Part shown: piece by piece, positions 7,742-17,693 of the stretch
How the letters are laid out: every line of letters starts with the position of its first letter
Position numbering within the stretch: position 1 is the stretch's first letter
Assembly: GCA_965203795.1 (NCBI GenBank)
Contig: OZ241915.1
Coordinates: 3,658,001 to 3,722,000 of the forward strand
Direction of reading: 5' to 3'
Length of the DNA: 64,000 bases
From: CBDBBY01 sp965203795
GTDB lineage: Bacteria > Pseudomonadota > Alphaproteobacteria > Rhodobacterales > Rhodobacteraceae
Program-made: the position numbers and the translations under genes
The notes under the pieces: generated by a model
Told to the model about the DNA's origin: nothing
Seen by the model: only the letters and a program-made list of their open reading frames with translations
The model's database searches: none

Positions 7742-9957
7742 GCTTGCAGGAAATCTTCATCGGGAAGGATCAGGCTTCGCTTGCCGGGTTGGTTGGCAAG
7801 GGCGGCGAAGGCAAGGTCTACGCAATCAAGGGCCGTTCCGGGCAGACAGCAAAAATCTACAAGGCCAGTTTGCGCGCCAAGCGTGAGGGCAAGGTACGAG
7901 CAATAGTGGACGAGCGCCTTGCCGCAACGACGAACCTTGTAGCGTATCCCGCTGAGATCATCACCGACCGGCAGGGCAACTTCCTAGGTTTCGCAATGCA
8001 GCGCGTTTCGGGCTATTGCCCGCTGCATGAGCTTTATAATCCGAAGTCCCGCCTGCGCCATTTCTCGAAAGCGGATTACCGCTTCCTCGTCCGCGCCGCT
8101 CAGAACGTCGCATCCGCAGTAGCGACGGTGCACCGGACCGGATGCGTCATCGGCGATCTGAACCATTCCGGTTTGCTAGTGGCAAAAGATGCTACTGTTG
8201 CGCTGATCGACGCCGACAGCTTCCAGTTCAGCTTGAAGGGCAAGACTTACCCCTGCGTTGTCGGCATGCCAGATTACACGCCGCCCGAACTGCAGGGAAA
8301 GAACTTGACGTCCGTGCAGAGAACAATAGCGCACGACAATTTCGGCCTCGCTGTCGCGTTGTTCCACCTTCTGTTCATGGGTATTCACCCTTATGCCGGG
8401 CGCTACAAGGGACCCGACATTTCCATAGGCAAAGCGATTGCGCAAAACCGCTTTGCTTTCTCGCTTGTCCGCCAGCATGAAACAAGATCGTCCCCGCCGC
8501 ACGGCGCGTTGTTGACGCTCAACCTGTTTCCGGATGCCATCATTCAGTCTTTTGAAAAGGCATTTGGCCTGACGTCCAGTGCGCGTCCGGGCGCACGGGA
8601 TTGGATTCAAGCACTGCGCAGGCTCGCAAACGATTTGAATCACTGTAGCAATTACATGACGCACCACTATCCAAGTTCAGCTCGGAACTGCCCATGGTGC
8701 GCGTTGGCACGGAATAGCGGCTTTGACATATTCCCGGTCGTGTCGGCAGATCCCCCCAATAATCCGACCGACACGCACCGCACAGAAGAAGCCATCCGCG
8801 AGATATCGACGTTTCGTTTTCCAACGGTTGCGAACATATTGCCGTCGACGACAACGCCACTCGGAGCCAGCAATACGCTTCGCAAAGCGAAAGCTGACAT
8901 GCGCAGGCGCATCGTGTTATCCTTGTTGAAAATGGTGGTTGGCGTTGTGATTATGGTCGGCACTGGTGCTATGGTCGTTAATTTCGAATTCGCTTCGCCT
9001 TGGATAGCTCTATTTAGCATTGCCGCAATTGTTGGTCTAGCCCTCCTAGGATTGCATATCGCTTCGAGCTCTATAATTGAAATTGACCCATTCCGTCGGG
9101 CCCTCATAGAAGCCGATAAGCAGGTGCAACACGAGTTAGACGCATTAATTCGAAACAATAAATTGGGCGAGATTGCAAAGGTGCGTGGCGACGTGAATAC
9201 TGCTATCGCTGCCTACAAGAATTACGACCGTGCGTTAGAGCGTGAGCTCTGTGCATTAAAAGCCAGCCGCGAAGCTCGCCAGCGTCAAGCCTATCTTGAC
9301 CGTTTCCCAATCCGCGGTGCCAACATTCCCGGCATCGGGCGAACCAAAACGCATACATTGACGTTGTACGGGATTGAAACCGCTGCTGATTTAGACAAGT
9401 CGTCCGTACTTAAGGTACCTGGATTTGGTGAAGACCTCACTGGCAAGCTACTAGCTTGGCAGCGCGAGCATGAGTCACAATTCAAGTATGATCGATTACC
9501 AAACGCTCAGGACCTCGTCGACGAACGGGCGCTACGTGATCGGTTTGCGAACGTTAAGTCCAAACTGGAATCCACGATCTACAACGGGCTGCAAGCCTTG
9601 CGAAATGCCCGTGCTTGCCTTGACACGCTGCCGACAACGGCTCGAAGTAACGCAGTGCTAAATTGTGCACTTCACAGCCACGCACAGGCGGAGCGTGACT
9701 TGGAGTTGCTAGGGGTTTCTATTCCGGGTACCAGTGTAACGGATCCTTTCCAACCGCAACGGCGGCCGATCCCGGAGTTTCCGAAGGCCCCTAGCGGCGC
9801 AACGAAAAAGCCAACTCGTCAACCAGTGCCAAACCCACCCAAGTGCCCAAGGTGCGGAGCTGGTATGATCAGGCGCACGGCGAAGCGTGGAAAATATCGT
9901 GGGAACCGTTTTTGGGGATGTTCACGTTACCCGTCGTGTCGAGGAATACGCAGTTGA
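7738..9957 (+). CDS. Protein kinase with membrane anchor, HhH region and topoisomerase-type zinc finger
   Basis: The 739-residue protein begins with a protein-kinase-like fold: Gly loop GKGGEGKVY (20-28), Lys near 39, the catalytic-loop variant GDLNHSG near 139, and DAD near 158 in place of DFG. Two hydrophobic segments at about 390-446 predict a membrane anchor. A helix-hairpin-helix-like region (IPGIGRTKTHTLTLYGI) and a proline-rich linker follow. The protein ends in a CPRCG...CSRYPSC zinc ribbon of the topoisomerase C-terminal type, which suggests nucleic-acid contact. This architecture fits the kinase arm of the TerY triad. Inference: it phosphorylates stress or defence effectors and is antagonised by the adjacent PP2C. 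Confidence 0.85.
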   Translation: MSLQEIFIGKDQASLAGLVGKGGEGKVYAIKGRSGQTAKIYKASLRAKREGKVRAIVDERLAATTNLVAYPAEIITDRQGNFLGFAMQRVSGYCPLHELYNPKSRLRHFSKADYRFLVRAAQNVASAVATVHRTGCVIGDLNHSGLLVAKDATVALIDADSFQFSLKGKTYPCVVGMPDYTPPELQGKNLTSVQRTIAHDNFGLAVALFHLLFMGIHPYAGRYKGPDISIGKAIAQNRFAFSLVRQHETRSSPPHGALLTLNLFPDAIIQSFEKAFGLTSSARPGARDWIQALRRLANDLNHCSNYMTHHYPSSARNCPWCALARNSGFDIFPVVSADPPNNPTDTHRTEEAIREISTFRFPTVANILPSTTTPLGASNTLRKAKADMRRRIVLSLLKMVVGVVIMVGTGAMVVNFEFASPWIALFSIAAIVGLALLGLHIASSSIIEIDPFRRALIEADKQVQHELDALIRNNKLGEIAKVRGDVNTAIAAYKNYDRALERELCALKASREARQRQAYLDRFPIRGANIPGIGRTKTHTLTLYGIETAADLDKSSVLKVPGFGEDLTGKLLAWQREHESQFKYDRLPNAQDLVDERALRDRFANVKSKLESTIYNGLQALRNARACLDTLPTTARSNAVLNCALHSHAQAERDLELLGVSIPGTSVTDPFQPQRRPIPEFPKAPSGATKKPTRQPVPNPPKCPRCGAGMIRRTAKRGKYRGNRFWGCSRYPSCRGIRS

Positions 9958-10063
9958 ACAAACTTACTTATCGCATTGAGTCCGTTCACGGATCAACTTG
10001 AGTCATTGCGCAAGCGGCTGTAATACGGAACGGATTGTTCAAATTAGGTCAAATTCAACGATT

Positions 10064-10954
10064 TCATTCGCAGACTTGGCCGTCCCTGTCTCCATCACGC
10101 ATGTAAGGATACACGGGATGGCCGCGCTTCACGGGAAGTTCGATCCCTCCACTCCGCGCCTCGGCACAGGTGATCTGCCCATTGCGATTGTCGTCGTACA
10201 GTTCCAAGGGGTCGTCGCTGTTCGCGTTTGTTGCGGCAGGCCGAACCGTTTTCCGCTCACTCCCGCCACTCCATTCGCAGCTGCCGATTTCCAGTTCCGT
10301 GGACTTGCATATCGATAGCATTGCATCTAGTGCTGCGGTTTCCCCGGTGTCAATCGTTAGCCGGTATTTCAACCTTACCGCGAGCACGCGCGACGCGAAC
10401 CAGCACTTGTTTTCCTTGGGCCGCCACTGAGTCGCATCCTTATCAGATTTCTGATGGCGGTTCAGTTCTGGCGAGGCAATCGTAAGGTTCAGAAGGTCCT
10501 GAGCAAACATCCGTTTCGTATCAGCGTCGGCAGCGCAAAGCCCGCTGTCGTGGGCTTCCGAAAGCGAGATGATGTGTTCAATGTCCGTCTCCTGGATGCT
10601 GGAGAAACACCGACCTGAATACGGGCCATAGATTCTTCCAATTCGCGCTACACCGTAGATTCTTTTGATTTCATCCACGACGCGCTCCTCGACAGAGCTT
10701 GGGTAAGGATAATCGTCCCGATCATAGGGACTGCAGCGGAATTCCTGGTCGACAACGAGCTTCCTCCAAGTTTCCACCGACCCCATCGGTGCCTTTACCG
10801 CGTATGAGCCGATATCCCGAGACTCCGCCGACATTGGAAGTGTAGCCGCCGCCAGCCCGGCAAGCATTGAAAACGCGCGAACCAGCACGCTTAGTCGCCT
10901 CAAATCTGCCCTCGAAAGACCCTCGGAATCCGACGTTTGAGCTGCTGAATCCAT
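10064..10954 (-). CDS. Secreted HNH-type nuclease (DUF1524-like) with excalibur calcium-binding tail
   Basis: The 296-residue protein has a hydrophobic signal-like segment near residues 26-44 (AFSMLAGLAAATLPMSA). A DUF1524/HNH nuclease core follows, with the catalytic pair in DIEHIISLSEAHDSG and the later NLTIASPELNRHQKSDKDATQW stretch typical of this fold. After a linker there is an EF-hand-like DDNRNGQITCAEA and a C-terminal DGDRDGQVCE excalibur motif. The arrangement suggests an exported, calcium-dependent DNase. It is convergent with the kinase gene, with about 100 bases between. A start at the later Met of the signal segment is possible. Confidence 0.8.
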   Translation of the reverse strand: MDSAAQTSDSEGLSRADLRRLSVLVRAFSMLAGLAAATLPMSAESRDIGSYAVKAPMGSVETWRKLVVDQEFRCSPYDRDDYPYPSSVEERVVDEIKRIYGVARIGRIYGPYSGRCFSSIQETDIEHIISLSEAHDSGLCAADADTKRMFAQDLLNLTIASPELNRHQKSDKDATQWRPKENKCWFASRVLAVRLKYRLTIDTGETAALDAMLSICKSTELEIGSCEWSGGSERKTVRPAATNANSDDPLELYDDNRNGQITCAEARSGGIELPVKRGHPVYPYMRDGDRDGQVCE

Positions 10955-11107
10955 CGCGCCTTGCGATCCGGCTATCTCTTACGAACTACCCGCCTCTGAA
11001 CCGCGACGCAAATCCGCCCGGCCAGCTCGTACAATGCGGAATTGGGTGCTCGGGAATTTCACGAGCACCGGCAAAGTGTCGCACTCCGAACTTCGGAGGG
11101 AGACGAG

Positions 11108-11872
11108 ATGCGAAAGACAAGACCCGCGGCATCGCTTTGGTCGGCGCTGCAAGTTTCAGCGCTGTTGGCGGCCGCTGCGCCGGCGTTGGCGGACTCGACC
11201 GACGTGCCCGCCAGCGCGCAGGCGGCAAAGCGGCAAGACCACACGATTCTCGGCAGCGCGTCCGACGGAAAGACATGCAAGTACAAGTCGGCCGACAAGA
11301 AGATCCACTGCCTGCACGGCGACGGCGGCACGGAGGAGCATCTGGTCGACGAAATCGCGGAACCGGAATTCACTGGAATCGGCCGCCTGGATTTCGGCCG
11401 CATGGAAGCAAGCCCCGGCACGCAGTACGTGTTTCTTGACGCCGAGGCCTCAACCCCCGTTCCGGGACGAAGCGCGCTCGTGTTCTGCAAGCTGGCGCTG
11501 CAGTTCATCACGGCCAGGAACGAAATCATCTGGATTTGGCACGACGAGCTCGCAGTCGATGGCGGCCGCCATCTCGCGGCCATCGACACGGACGGAAGCG
11601 GGCGCGCCGACCTCGCGGTCAGCGGCAGGTGGAACGGTACCATCTACGGGTCCAACCGGTGGTGGACCGCCAATCCGAACGACAGCGCTTATTCCGCTGC
11701 GGAACGAACGTATGCCGCACGCCCGACGTTCGGGAAGATCGGAGGGAAAGGCCGGGACCGCGGTTGCAAGCCGGGCGAAGCCCGCGTCGCTACGGTGGTT
11801 CCCCGCAGCGCCAATATCGGGGTTTCGGTCGGCAGTGCCGTTCCGGCCTGGAGAAGCCTGAACAGACCCTGA
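11108..11872 (+). CDS. Predicted secreted protein of unknown function
   Basis: Starting at the ATG at 11108, behind a GGGAGACGAG ribosome-binding region, the 254-residue product begins MRKTRPAASLWSALQ, followed by a hydrophobic stretch and an ALADS-type signal-peptidase site. The mature part contains two cysteines early on (KTCKYK, IHCLHG), a calcium-loop-like DTDGSGRAD and several Trp-rich segments. No family is recognised. The N-terminus predicts periplasmic or external location. It precedes the pilin gene on the same strand, so a role at the cell surface is possible but not shown. Confidence 0.65.
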   Translation: MRKTRPAASLWSALQVSALLAAAAPALADSTDVPASAQAAKRQDHTILGSASDGKTCKYKSADKKIHCLHGDGGTEEHLVDEIAEPEFTGIGRLDFGRMEASPGTQYVFLDAEASTPVPGRSALVFCKLALQFITARNEIIWIWHDELAVDGGRHLAAIDTDGSGRADLAVSGRWNGTIYGSNRWWTANPNDSAYSAAERTYAARPTFGKIGGKGRDRGCKPGEARVATVVPRSANIGVSVGSAVPAWRSLNRP

Positions 11873-12047
11873 GCGGGATTTGCCGCGTCGGCGCAAAATT
11901 CCAAGTTTTCCACAGCAATCGGCCGAAGGGCCGCCGGTAAAGTTCTCTGCGTTTCACCAGGACTGAATAGCTTCGGGATTGGATTTGCCCGGCGGGCGGC
12001 GCACGCCGACCGCGCGGGCGGAACATGATCGGCAAAGGAGAACTGAA

Positions 12048-12641
12048 TTGGGTAATTCCTGCCATGGCGGGCCCTCGGCCCTGCCGCCGCCAAGGCTCGA
12101 CGAGCGCGGCGCGACCCTGATCGAGGCGGTGCTGTTCACCGTGATCGCGCTCGGACTGGTAATCGGCGGCATCGTGTTTTTTGAACAGGCGTCGATGTCG
12201 GCGCGAACGAACGAGGCCGTGCGGATGATGGCTTCGCTCCAGTCGCAAGTGCGCGCGCTGTTCCAGTCGCAGCCGAACTTCGGAACAGCGAACATCGGGG
12301 ACCTTCTGATCTCCGCGAACGCCGTGCCGTCCGCCATGCAGAACGACGCGGACAACGACGGCGCCAATGACAGCCTGGTCAACGCTTTCGGCGGCGACGT
12401 GACGGTCACCGGCGCCACGGATCAGTTCGAGATCGAGGTGACCGACGTTCCGGTGAACGTGTGCACCCGCATGGCGCCCTTCGACGAGCTCGGCAACGGC
12501 GTGATCGGCACGGGGATCGCGGAGATCTCGGACGGCACCGATACCGATGCCGACGGCCTGACGGCGGCCGACGCGGCAACCTTTTGCGAAACCAACGCTG
12601 TGGGCGGCGAGGTCGACCTTACTTGGACGTTCGACAGATGA
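12048..12641 (+). CDS. Type IV pilin, PilS/TcpA-like
   Basis: A TTG start at 12048 is chosen because it lies six bases after AAAGGAG. The 197-residue product has a basic leader ending DERG, followed by a mature N-terminus ATLIEAVLF with Glu at position 5 and an uninterrupted hydrophobic helix. This is the prepilin peptidase pattern. The C-terminal domain carries a VNVCTRM and TFCETN cysteine pair, which would form the pilin disulfide, and repeated Asp/Asn-rich loops (NDADNDGAND, GTDTDADGLTAAD) that could bind calcium. PilS-type pilins accompany IncI conjugation systems, which fits the type IVB-like locus in the same window. No assembly genes are adjacent. Confidence 0.8.
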   Translation: MGNSCHGGPSALPPPRLDERGATLIEAVLFTVIALGLVIGGIVFFEQASMSARTNEAVRMMASLQSQVRALFQSQPNFGTANIGDLLISANAVPSAMQNDADNDGANDSLVNAFGGDVTVTGATDQFEIEVTDVPVNVCTRMAPFDELGNGVIGTGIAEISDGTDTDADGLTAADAATFCETNAVGGEVDLTWTFDR

Positions 12642-12776
12642 TGCTCAACCTGGGCCGCCGTCGCGGCCCGGGCGTGTGAAGGCGGAAACCTGGCCCGGGC
12701 AGCGCCCGCCGGAGCCGAGCCCGATTGAGGCGCGGGCGTCGGCCGCGGAAAGATTCGTTGCGGATTCGTGGTCGGC

Positions 12777-15700
12777 TCAATCGGTTCCGGCGGGCATAGT
12801 GTGAATCTTTGCCGAGTCGCCGCACGCGTCCCGCGCCAGATCCAGCACATGCTCATGGTGGGTGAAATAAATCATCTGGCCCTGCTTCGAGATTTCCGAC
12901 ATCAGCGAAAACGCCGAGCGGGAGCGATTGTCGTCGAAACTCTCCATGATGTCGTCGGCGACAAAGGGGAGAGGCCCGTTGGATTCCGTGAAGTGCTGGT
13001 AGCCCGCCATCCGGAGCGCGAGGTAAAGCTGCAAGCGCGTTCCCTTCGAAAGGTGCTCGACTTGGCAGGACCTCTCGTCGCTGGGGCGGAACGCAGTCAG
13101 CTGCTCCGCCCCTCCGATCGATTCTGAAGACAGCTCCTGGTACGCGCCTCCTGTCATCGTTTTGAAATGCTCTTCGGTGCGCTTCAGCAGGGTGTTCCTG
13201 TGCTCGTCCCGGTATTGGCGGAGCGCCCGCTCGGCGGCCAGGAGTCCGAGTCGCGATCGGATGGCCTTTTCGGCCCCCTCCTCGATGTCGGCGTAGGCGG
13301 TCTGGATATCCTGCTTGATCCTGACGACGCGATCATCCCCGCCGACATCATCTAGGCCGCGTTCCGCTGAACTCCGGTTTTCCACCGCCTGAGTCAGTTC
13401 CTTCAACGCGTTTCCGACCTCGGTTTCGCATTCGACGAGATCGGCATCCACGGTCTCGATGTTCCTCGCGGCGAGAACCTCCAGCGCTTCGCCAACCGAC
13501 GGCGCGCCCAGTTGCTCGGCCAGCTCCCTTCCCCGGCCGGCCACCTGATCCTCAAGGTCCGCCCGCTTTTTCGAATCTTCAAGCGCTTCGACAAGGCCAT
13601 CCGCCCCAACGTGCCCGAAATCGACGCCGAGCGCTGCCGCGATGCTGCCGAGCTGGGAATTCGCCTCCTCCACCATGAGCGCCGCCTGCTCCTCGGCTGC
13701 GCGTTCCCGTGAGAGTTCCCTTTCCAAGCGTTCGGCTTCGGCGCAGGACTTTTCCGCTTCCGCCATTCGCTCCTGGACGTCCCTGAAGTATCCGACAGGG
13801 TTGCCAGGGGGATCTTCGCCAAGCCGGGACGCGATTTCGCCCATGCGTTCGGCGAAACCGGATACTGCTCGCTCCATTCCTTGTATTCGATTACGAAGGG
13901 ATTCGTGCTGGTCCGCCGCTTCCCGCAGAGCGCGAACGTCCGGCAGAAGAGCGGCCATCTCGTTCAGCGGCGTGTCGGCAAGCCAGTCGGCCGGGCGCTC
14001 GCGGGCCCAATCGCGCTTCAGGTGTTCCAGCTTCAGTTCGGCGTCCGAGAGCGATTCCGTTCGGCCATCCAGCTGCTCTTTGGCCAGCTGGCGCTGCTTC
14101 GCATTCTCTTCAGCTTTGATCCGTGCGGCATCCTCGCTTTTCAGGCGGTCTTCCGCGAACTCCGCCAAAACGGACAGCGATGCCTCGTCTTCCCGCGCCG
14201 CAACCTGCGTGCGGCGAAGCGCATCCCTGATGCGGCTTCGCTGGCGATCGATTGATTTGCGGATGTCGTCCAACGCCCGGGTCCGCTCGTCGCATTCCCG
14301 CGCCGCTTCAATTGCCGTGCGCCTTCTGTCGAGCCAGTCAGGCAGTTCGGCTGCGTCGAACTCGCGAGGGAGACCGGCCTCCAGCAGACGGGGCTCCATT
14401 TCATCGCGCAGCTGCAGCTTGTTCGCGTCCGCGTCCTCAATGCGCGAGTCGAGCTCCTCCATTCTGGCATGCCTCAGGGCAAGCGTGCGTTCCGCCTCTC
14501 TCAGTTCGGCAATCCGGTCGGTCTTCGCCGCCCGTTCGGCTTGGATTCGGTCGTTCTCGTCCATCGCCAGCTTGAATTCGTCCGCGGTGGCGCGATCAAG
14601 CGCATCGTAGTGCCGCTCCCACGCCGCGTCGCGCTTCCCGCGGGACGCGGCCGCGGCTTCGTCGGAGATCAGCCCTTCGGATTCCGTCATCCGGGCTACC
14701 GAAGCGCGGAGTTCGGCCGCTTCGCCGCGAGCCGTCTGAAGCTCATGCTGGGTCGCCCGGCGCTCCTCAGCATTCCGCGCGTCAATGTCCCGCCACTTTT
14801 CCGCCAAGGCGCGTGAAGGAAACGCCTTGAAAGTAAGGCTCCCGGGATCGCCGGCCCATGGCCGCAAGGCGCGAAGCGCGGCTTCCTGCTGGGCCTCCGC
14901 CGCGGCCAAGGCGCGTTCCGCCGAACGGAGTTCCGCCTCCAATGCCGCGCTTCTGATTTCGCGGGCTATTGCTTGCAGCTCGGGGCCTGCTTGGCTGCCC
15001 GTCCGGTCGGGAACGGCCTTCGCGATGACGGCCTGAAGCTGCTTCTCGGCTCTGAGGCGCTCCTCTTCCGCTTTGCTCCGCTCCTGTTCAAGCCTTTGGG
15101 CTTCAACGGAGAAGTGGTTGATTTTCTCGATCTCTGGAACGGAAAGCTTGTAGTCTTCAATGGCTCCGCTGTCGTCCGCGCCCAGCCGCCGCATGAGCTG
15201 CCGCAGGTCGAATTCCTGAGTTCTCAGCTCCTCGCGGCGACGCGGAAGATCGGCCTCGGCCGCTTCGCACGACGCGGCGGCGGTGCGGAGGTCGGCCAAG
15301 GCCGCGGCCAGTTCGAGCAACGGCTGGCTGATCTCGATCTCGGACCGTTCCTTCTCGAAGCGCTCAATGCGCTCCCTCGCGCCGGCCAGCGCTGCTCCGC
15401 CGTCTTGAAGCGCGCTGGCCAGCTGCTTCGCATTGCCGTGGAATTCGGCCGGAAACTCTCCGTAGTCCGGAAGTCCGGAAAGCTTCCGCCGGAGGTCCTC
15501 GATTCCGTCGCGCATTGGAAAGGCCGTGCGGGTCTTGCGCAGTTCGGCTTCCCTCCGGCGCAGCCTCTGGTATTCGGATCTCGCTTTCGCTTCGGCATCG
15601 ATCGCCGTCTGCAAGCTCTCCTTCCGATCGGCAAACTCGCGGGCGTTGATATCGGTTTCCTTCAGACGTCCCTCAAGTTCCTTGATCGCCGTTTTGATTG

Positions 15701-16253
15701 CATTGAGTCGGGTTTTCCGCTTGCGCGGCTCGTAGAATTCGTTCGCCTGCCCGCCGAGCCGCCGCAGCCGGTCGTCCAGATCCACAAGCCCGGCGACGCC
15801 TTGGAACAAAAGCTGCCCCAGATCCCCCTTTGCGGCGAGGATGTCCTCCGCCCCGGACGACAGCGTCTCTTCGGAAAGGGAAAACATCGTCCGCCACGTG
15901 TCGCGGTCCATTCCGAACAGGGACTTGGAAAGGAAGCCGTCGCCGACCGGCTCGTCGCGGGAGTCGAGCAACGTGTCCTTGCGGCCCTTTCGCCGGGACA
16001 CCGCCTGCTGCTCGTCGCCGAACGACAGCACGGCGGCGACACGCATGCTGTTGCCGTGGAGGAAATCGTATGGCGTCCGGATCTGAATTCCGAAGAGCAA
16101 ATCCACAAAGCCGATGGCGGCCGTCGTCTTCCCGGATTCGTTCGGGCCGTACACTACATGGAGGTCCGGCGCGCCCTCAGCGCGATCACCGAAATCGATC
16201 CGGCAATCCCTGAACATCCCGTACCGGGTCAGATCAAGGCGGCGCAGCCGCAT
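12777..16253 (-). CDS. yhaN: SMC-like ATPase, YhaN family
   Basis: The 1158-residue protein begins MRLRRLDLTRYGMF. It has a Walker A GPNESGKTT near residue 40, a very long coiled-coil middle, and a C-terminal half-ATPase with signature LSKGTRLQLYLALRMA and Walker B PFVADDIMESFDD. The order is that of SbcC/Rad50-like proteins of the YhaN type. The ATG at 16253 is chosen over an upstream ATG because it falls five bases after the stop of the exonuclease partner gene. Together the pair probably forms an SbcCD-like ATP-dependent nuclease that acts on DNA ends. Confidence 0.88.
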   Translation of the reverse strand: MRLRRLDLTRYGMFRDCRIDFGDRAEGAPDLHVVYGPNESGKTTAAIGFVDLLFGIQIRTPYDFLHGNSMRVAAVLSFGDEQQAVSRRKGRKDTLLDSRDEPVGDGFLSKSLFGMDRDTWRTMFSLSEETLSSGAEDILAAKGDLGQLLFQGVAGLVDLDDRLRRLGGQANEFYEPRKRKTRLNAIKTAIKELEGRLKETDINAREFADRKESLQTAIDAEAKARSEYQRLRRREAELRKTRTAFPMRDGIEDLRRKLSGLPDYGEFPAEFHGNAKQLASALQDGGAALAGARERIERFEKERSEIEISQPLLELAAALADLRTAAASCEAAEADLPRRREELRTQEFDLRQLMRRLGADDSGAIEDYKLSVPEIEKINHFSVEAQRLEQERSKAEEERLRAEKQLQAVIAKAVPDRTGSQAGPELQAIAREIRSAALEAELRSAERALAAAEAQQEAALRALRPWAGDPGSLTFKAFPSRALAEKWRDIDARNAEERRATQHELQTARGEAAELRASVARMTESEGLISDEAAAASRGKRDAAWERHYDALDRATADEFKLAMDENDRIQAERAAKTDRIAELREAERTLALRHARMEELDSRIEDADANKLQLRDEMEPRLLEAGLPREFDAAELPDWLDRRRTAIEAARECDERTRALDDIRKSIDRQRSRIRDALRRTQVAAREDEASLSVLAEFAEDRLKSEDAARIKAEENAKQRQLAKEQLDGRTESLSDAELKLEHLKRDWARERPADWLADTPLNEMAALLPDVRALREAADQHESLRNRIQGMERAVSGFAERMGEIASRLGEDPPGNPVGYFRDVQERMAEAEKSCAEAERLERELSRERAAEEQAALMVEEANSQLGSIAAALGVDFGHVGADGLVEALEDSKKRADLEDQVAGRGRELAEQLGAPSVGEALEVLAARNIETVDADLVECETEVGNALKELTQAVENRSSAERGLDDVGGDDRVVRIKQDIQTAYADIEEGAEKAIRSRLGLLAAERALRQYRDEHRNTLLKRTEEHFKTMTGGAYQELSSESIGGAEQLTAFRPSDERSCQVEHLSKGTRLQLYLALRMAGYQHFTESNGPLPFVADDIMESFDDNRSRSAFSLMSEISKQGQMIYFTHHEHVLDLARDACGDSAKIHTMPAGTD

Positions 16254-16257
16254 CCGC

Positions 16258-17493
16258 TCAGCCCCCGGCGTCCGCTTTGAGCGCGGCAATCACATCGGAG
16301 CAACCTTCGTCAATGAGATTGCGCAGAAGGGAATCGCCTTCGCCGCCGCTCCATTTGCGTCCCAGCGACGTCGGAAGCTGTTTGATCAATGCTTCAAACT
16401 CGGCCTTGGCGCCATTCAGAAAGGCCGGATCCCCCCTCCATTCGGCAATGATCTCTTGAAGCCCGATTACCGGGTCGCCTTCCGGAGCGACGGGCCCGGC
16501 CGGCGCGGCGTCGGATACGACCTTCTCGACCCAGCAGCCTTCAATGCCCTGCGAGATGAATTTGGCGTTCTCGAGCAGCATCTCGACGTTGGCCTTTAGG
16601 TACCAATGCATCGAGGTTCGGCCCGAGTATTCAATGCGCGCGATCAAATGCTGCGCGTCGGCTTCTCTTTGAGCACGCTCAAGCGCGGCTTCCGTTCGGG
16701 TTCGGATGTCTTCGTACTGCTCGCATCCCGTGACATCGACATCTACGCGCTCGAACCGGGCGTACGCGACAGGATGCTCCTCGACTTGGATCGAGCCGCC
16801 GTCGTCCACTCGGACCTCCGTCACGGATTTGCGGCCCGACTCGCCGATATCGCGGCCCTGAGGAATTCCCGGCATGACGATCCACGGGTCTTCGCTGTGG
16901 ATCTGCCGCTTGTGGATGTGCCCGAGAGCCCAGTAGTCGAAGCCGCGCTCCCTGAGGTCTCCAAGGCTGCAGGGCGCGTAGCGGTCGTGCGCGTCCGATC
17001 CCGAAAGGCTGGTATGGAGCATCCCGACATTGAACAGGCCGGGCCTCGGCTCGTGGAACTTGGGAAGCAGCGATTCCGGCGCGTGCCGTTTGCCGAAACT
17101 GATGCCGTGGATGGCGGCGCCATGCTCAGGCAGCTCGACGATCCCTGCCCGTCCCTTGAATACATGGACGTTCGGGGGAAGCGGAACGGCCTTCGAAATC
17201 TTGGATTCCGCGTCGTGGTTGCCCAAAATCATGAAGACGCGCACGCTCTCGAGCTTCCGCATCATTTCGGCGAAGTACACGGCGGTCTTCGCGCTCTCGA
17301 CCTGCCCGTCGAAGGCATCGCCTGAGACCAGCAGCGCATCCGCCCTCGCGCGCAGGCAGAGATCGACGATTCTCCCGAGCGCCTTCCGGGAGGCGGTGGA
17401 AACCAGGTCGGCGAGGTCGGGATCCTTCAGCGCGAGGCTGCGGAGCGGCGAGTCGAAGTGCAGATCCGCAGTATGGATGAACTTGAAGGCCAT
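16258..17493 (-). CDS. yhaO: Metallophosphoesterase exonuclease, YhaO/SbcD-like
   Basis: The 411-residue protein has all calcineurin-like phosphoesterase motifs: HTADLHFDSP at the start, VSGDAFDG near 57, LGNHD near 93, and the C-terminal GISFG, MLHTS and GHIHKRQ motifs. These bind two metals for DNA hydrolysis. The C-terminal domain (residues about 250-411) would contact the partner ATPase. The gene ends a few bases before yhaN, so they form an operon. The 200 bases between its start and the upstream PLD nuclease gene probably contain a separate promoter. Confidence 0.88.
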   Translation of the reverse strand: MAFKFIHTADLHFDSPLRSLALKDPDLADLVSTASRKALGRIVDLCLRARADALLVSGDAFDGQVESAKTAVYFAEMMRKLESVRVFMILGNHDAESKISKAVPLPPNVHVFKGRAGIVELPEHGAAIHGISFGKRHAPESLLPKFHEPRPGLFNVGMLHTSLSGSDAHDRYAPCSLGDLRERGFDYWALGHIHKRQIHSEDPWIVMPGIPQGRDIGESGRKSVTEVRVDDGGSIQVEEHPVAYARFERVDVDVTGCEQYEDIRTRTEAALERAQREADAQHLIARIEYSGRTSMHWYLKANVEMLLENAKFISQGIEGCWVEKVVSDAAPAGPVAPEGDPVIGLQEIIAEWRGDPAFLNGAKAEFEALIKQLPTSLGRKWSGGEGDSLLRNLIDEGCSDVIAALKADAGG

Positions 17494-17693
17494 CGGTGCT
17501 AGATACAGTTGGCGAATGAAGCCAACAAGAAGATGTCAGGATTCAGGCTGCGTTTCTCTCCGCCTTTGCTCTCGGGCAAACGCGGGGCACTTCACATGTC
17601 GCCCAGCGCCTATGAGAAAACATGTTTTGGATCCTGCCAACCATTCCGTAACCTGTTCTCTCATCTCGTTCGCCACAGCCGTTACTCCGAAAG

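Noticed and set aside
13642..16280. Plus-strand frames opposite yhaN
   Set aside because: They are Ser/Arg-rich shadows of the coiled-coil gene and have no start signal or family.
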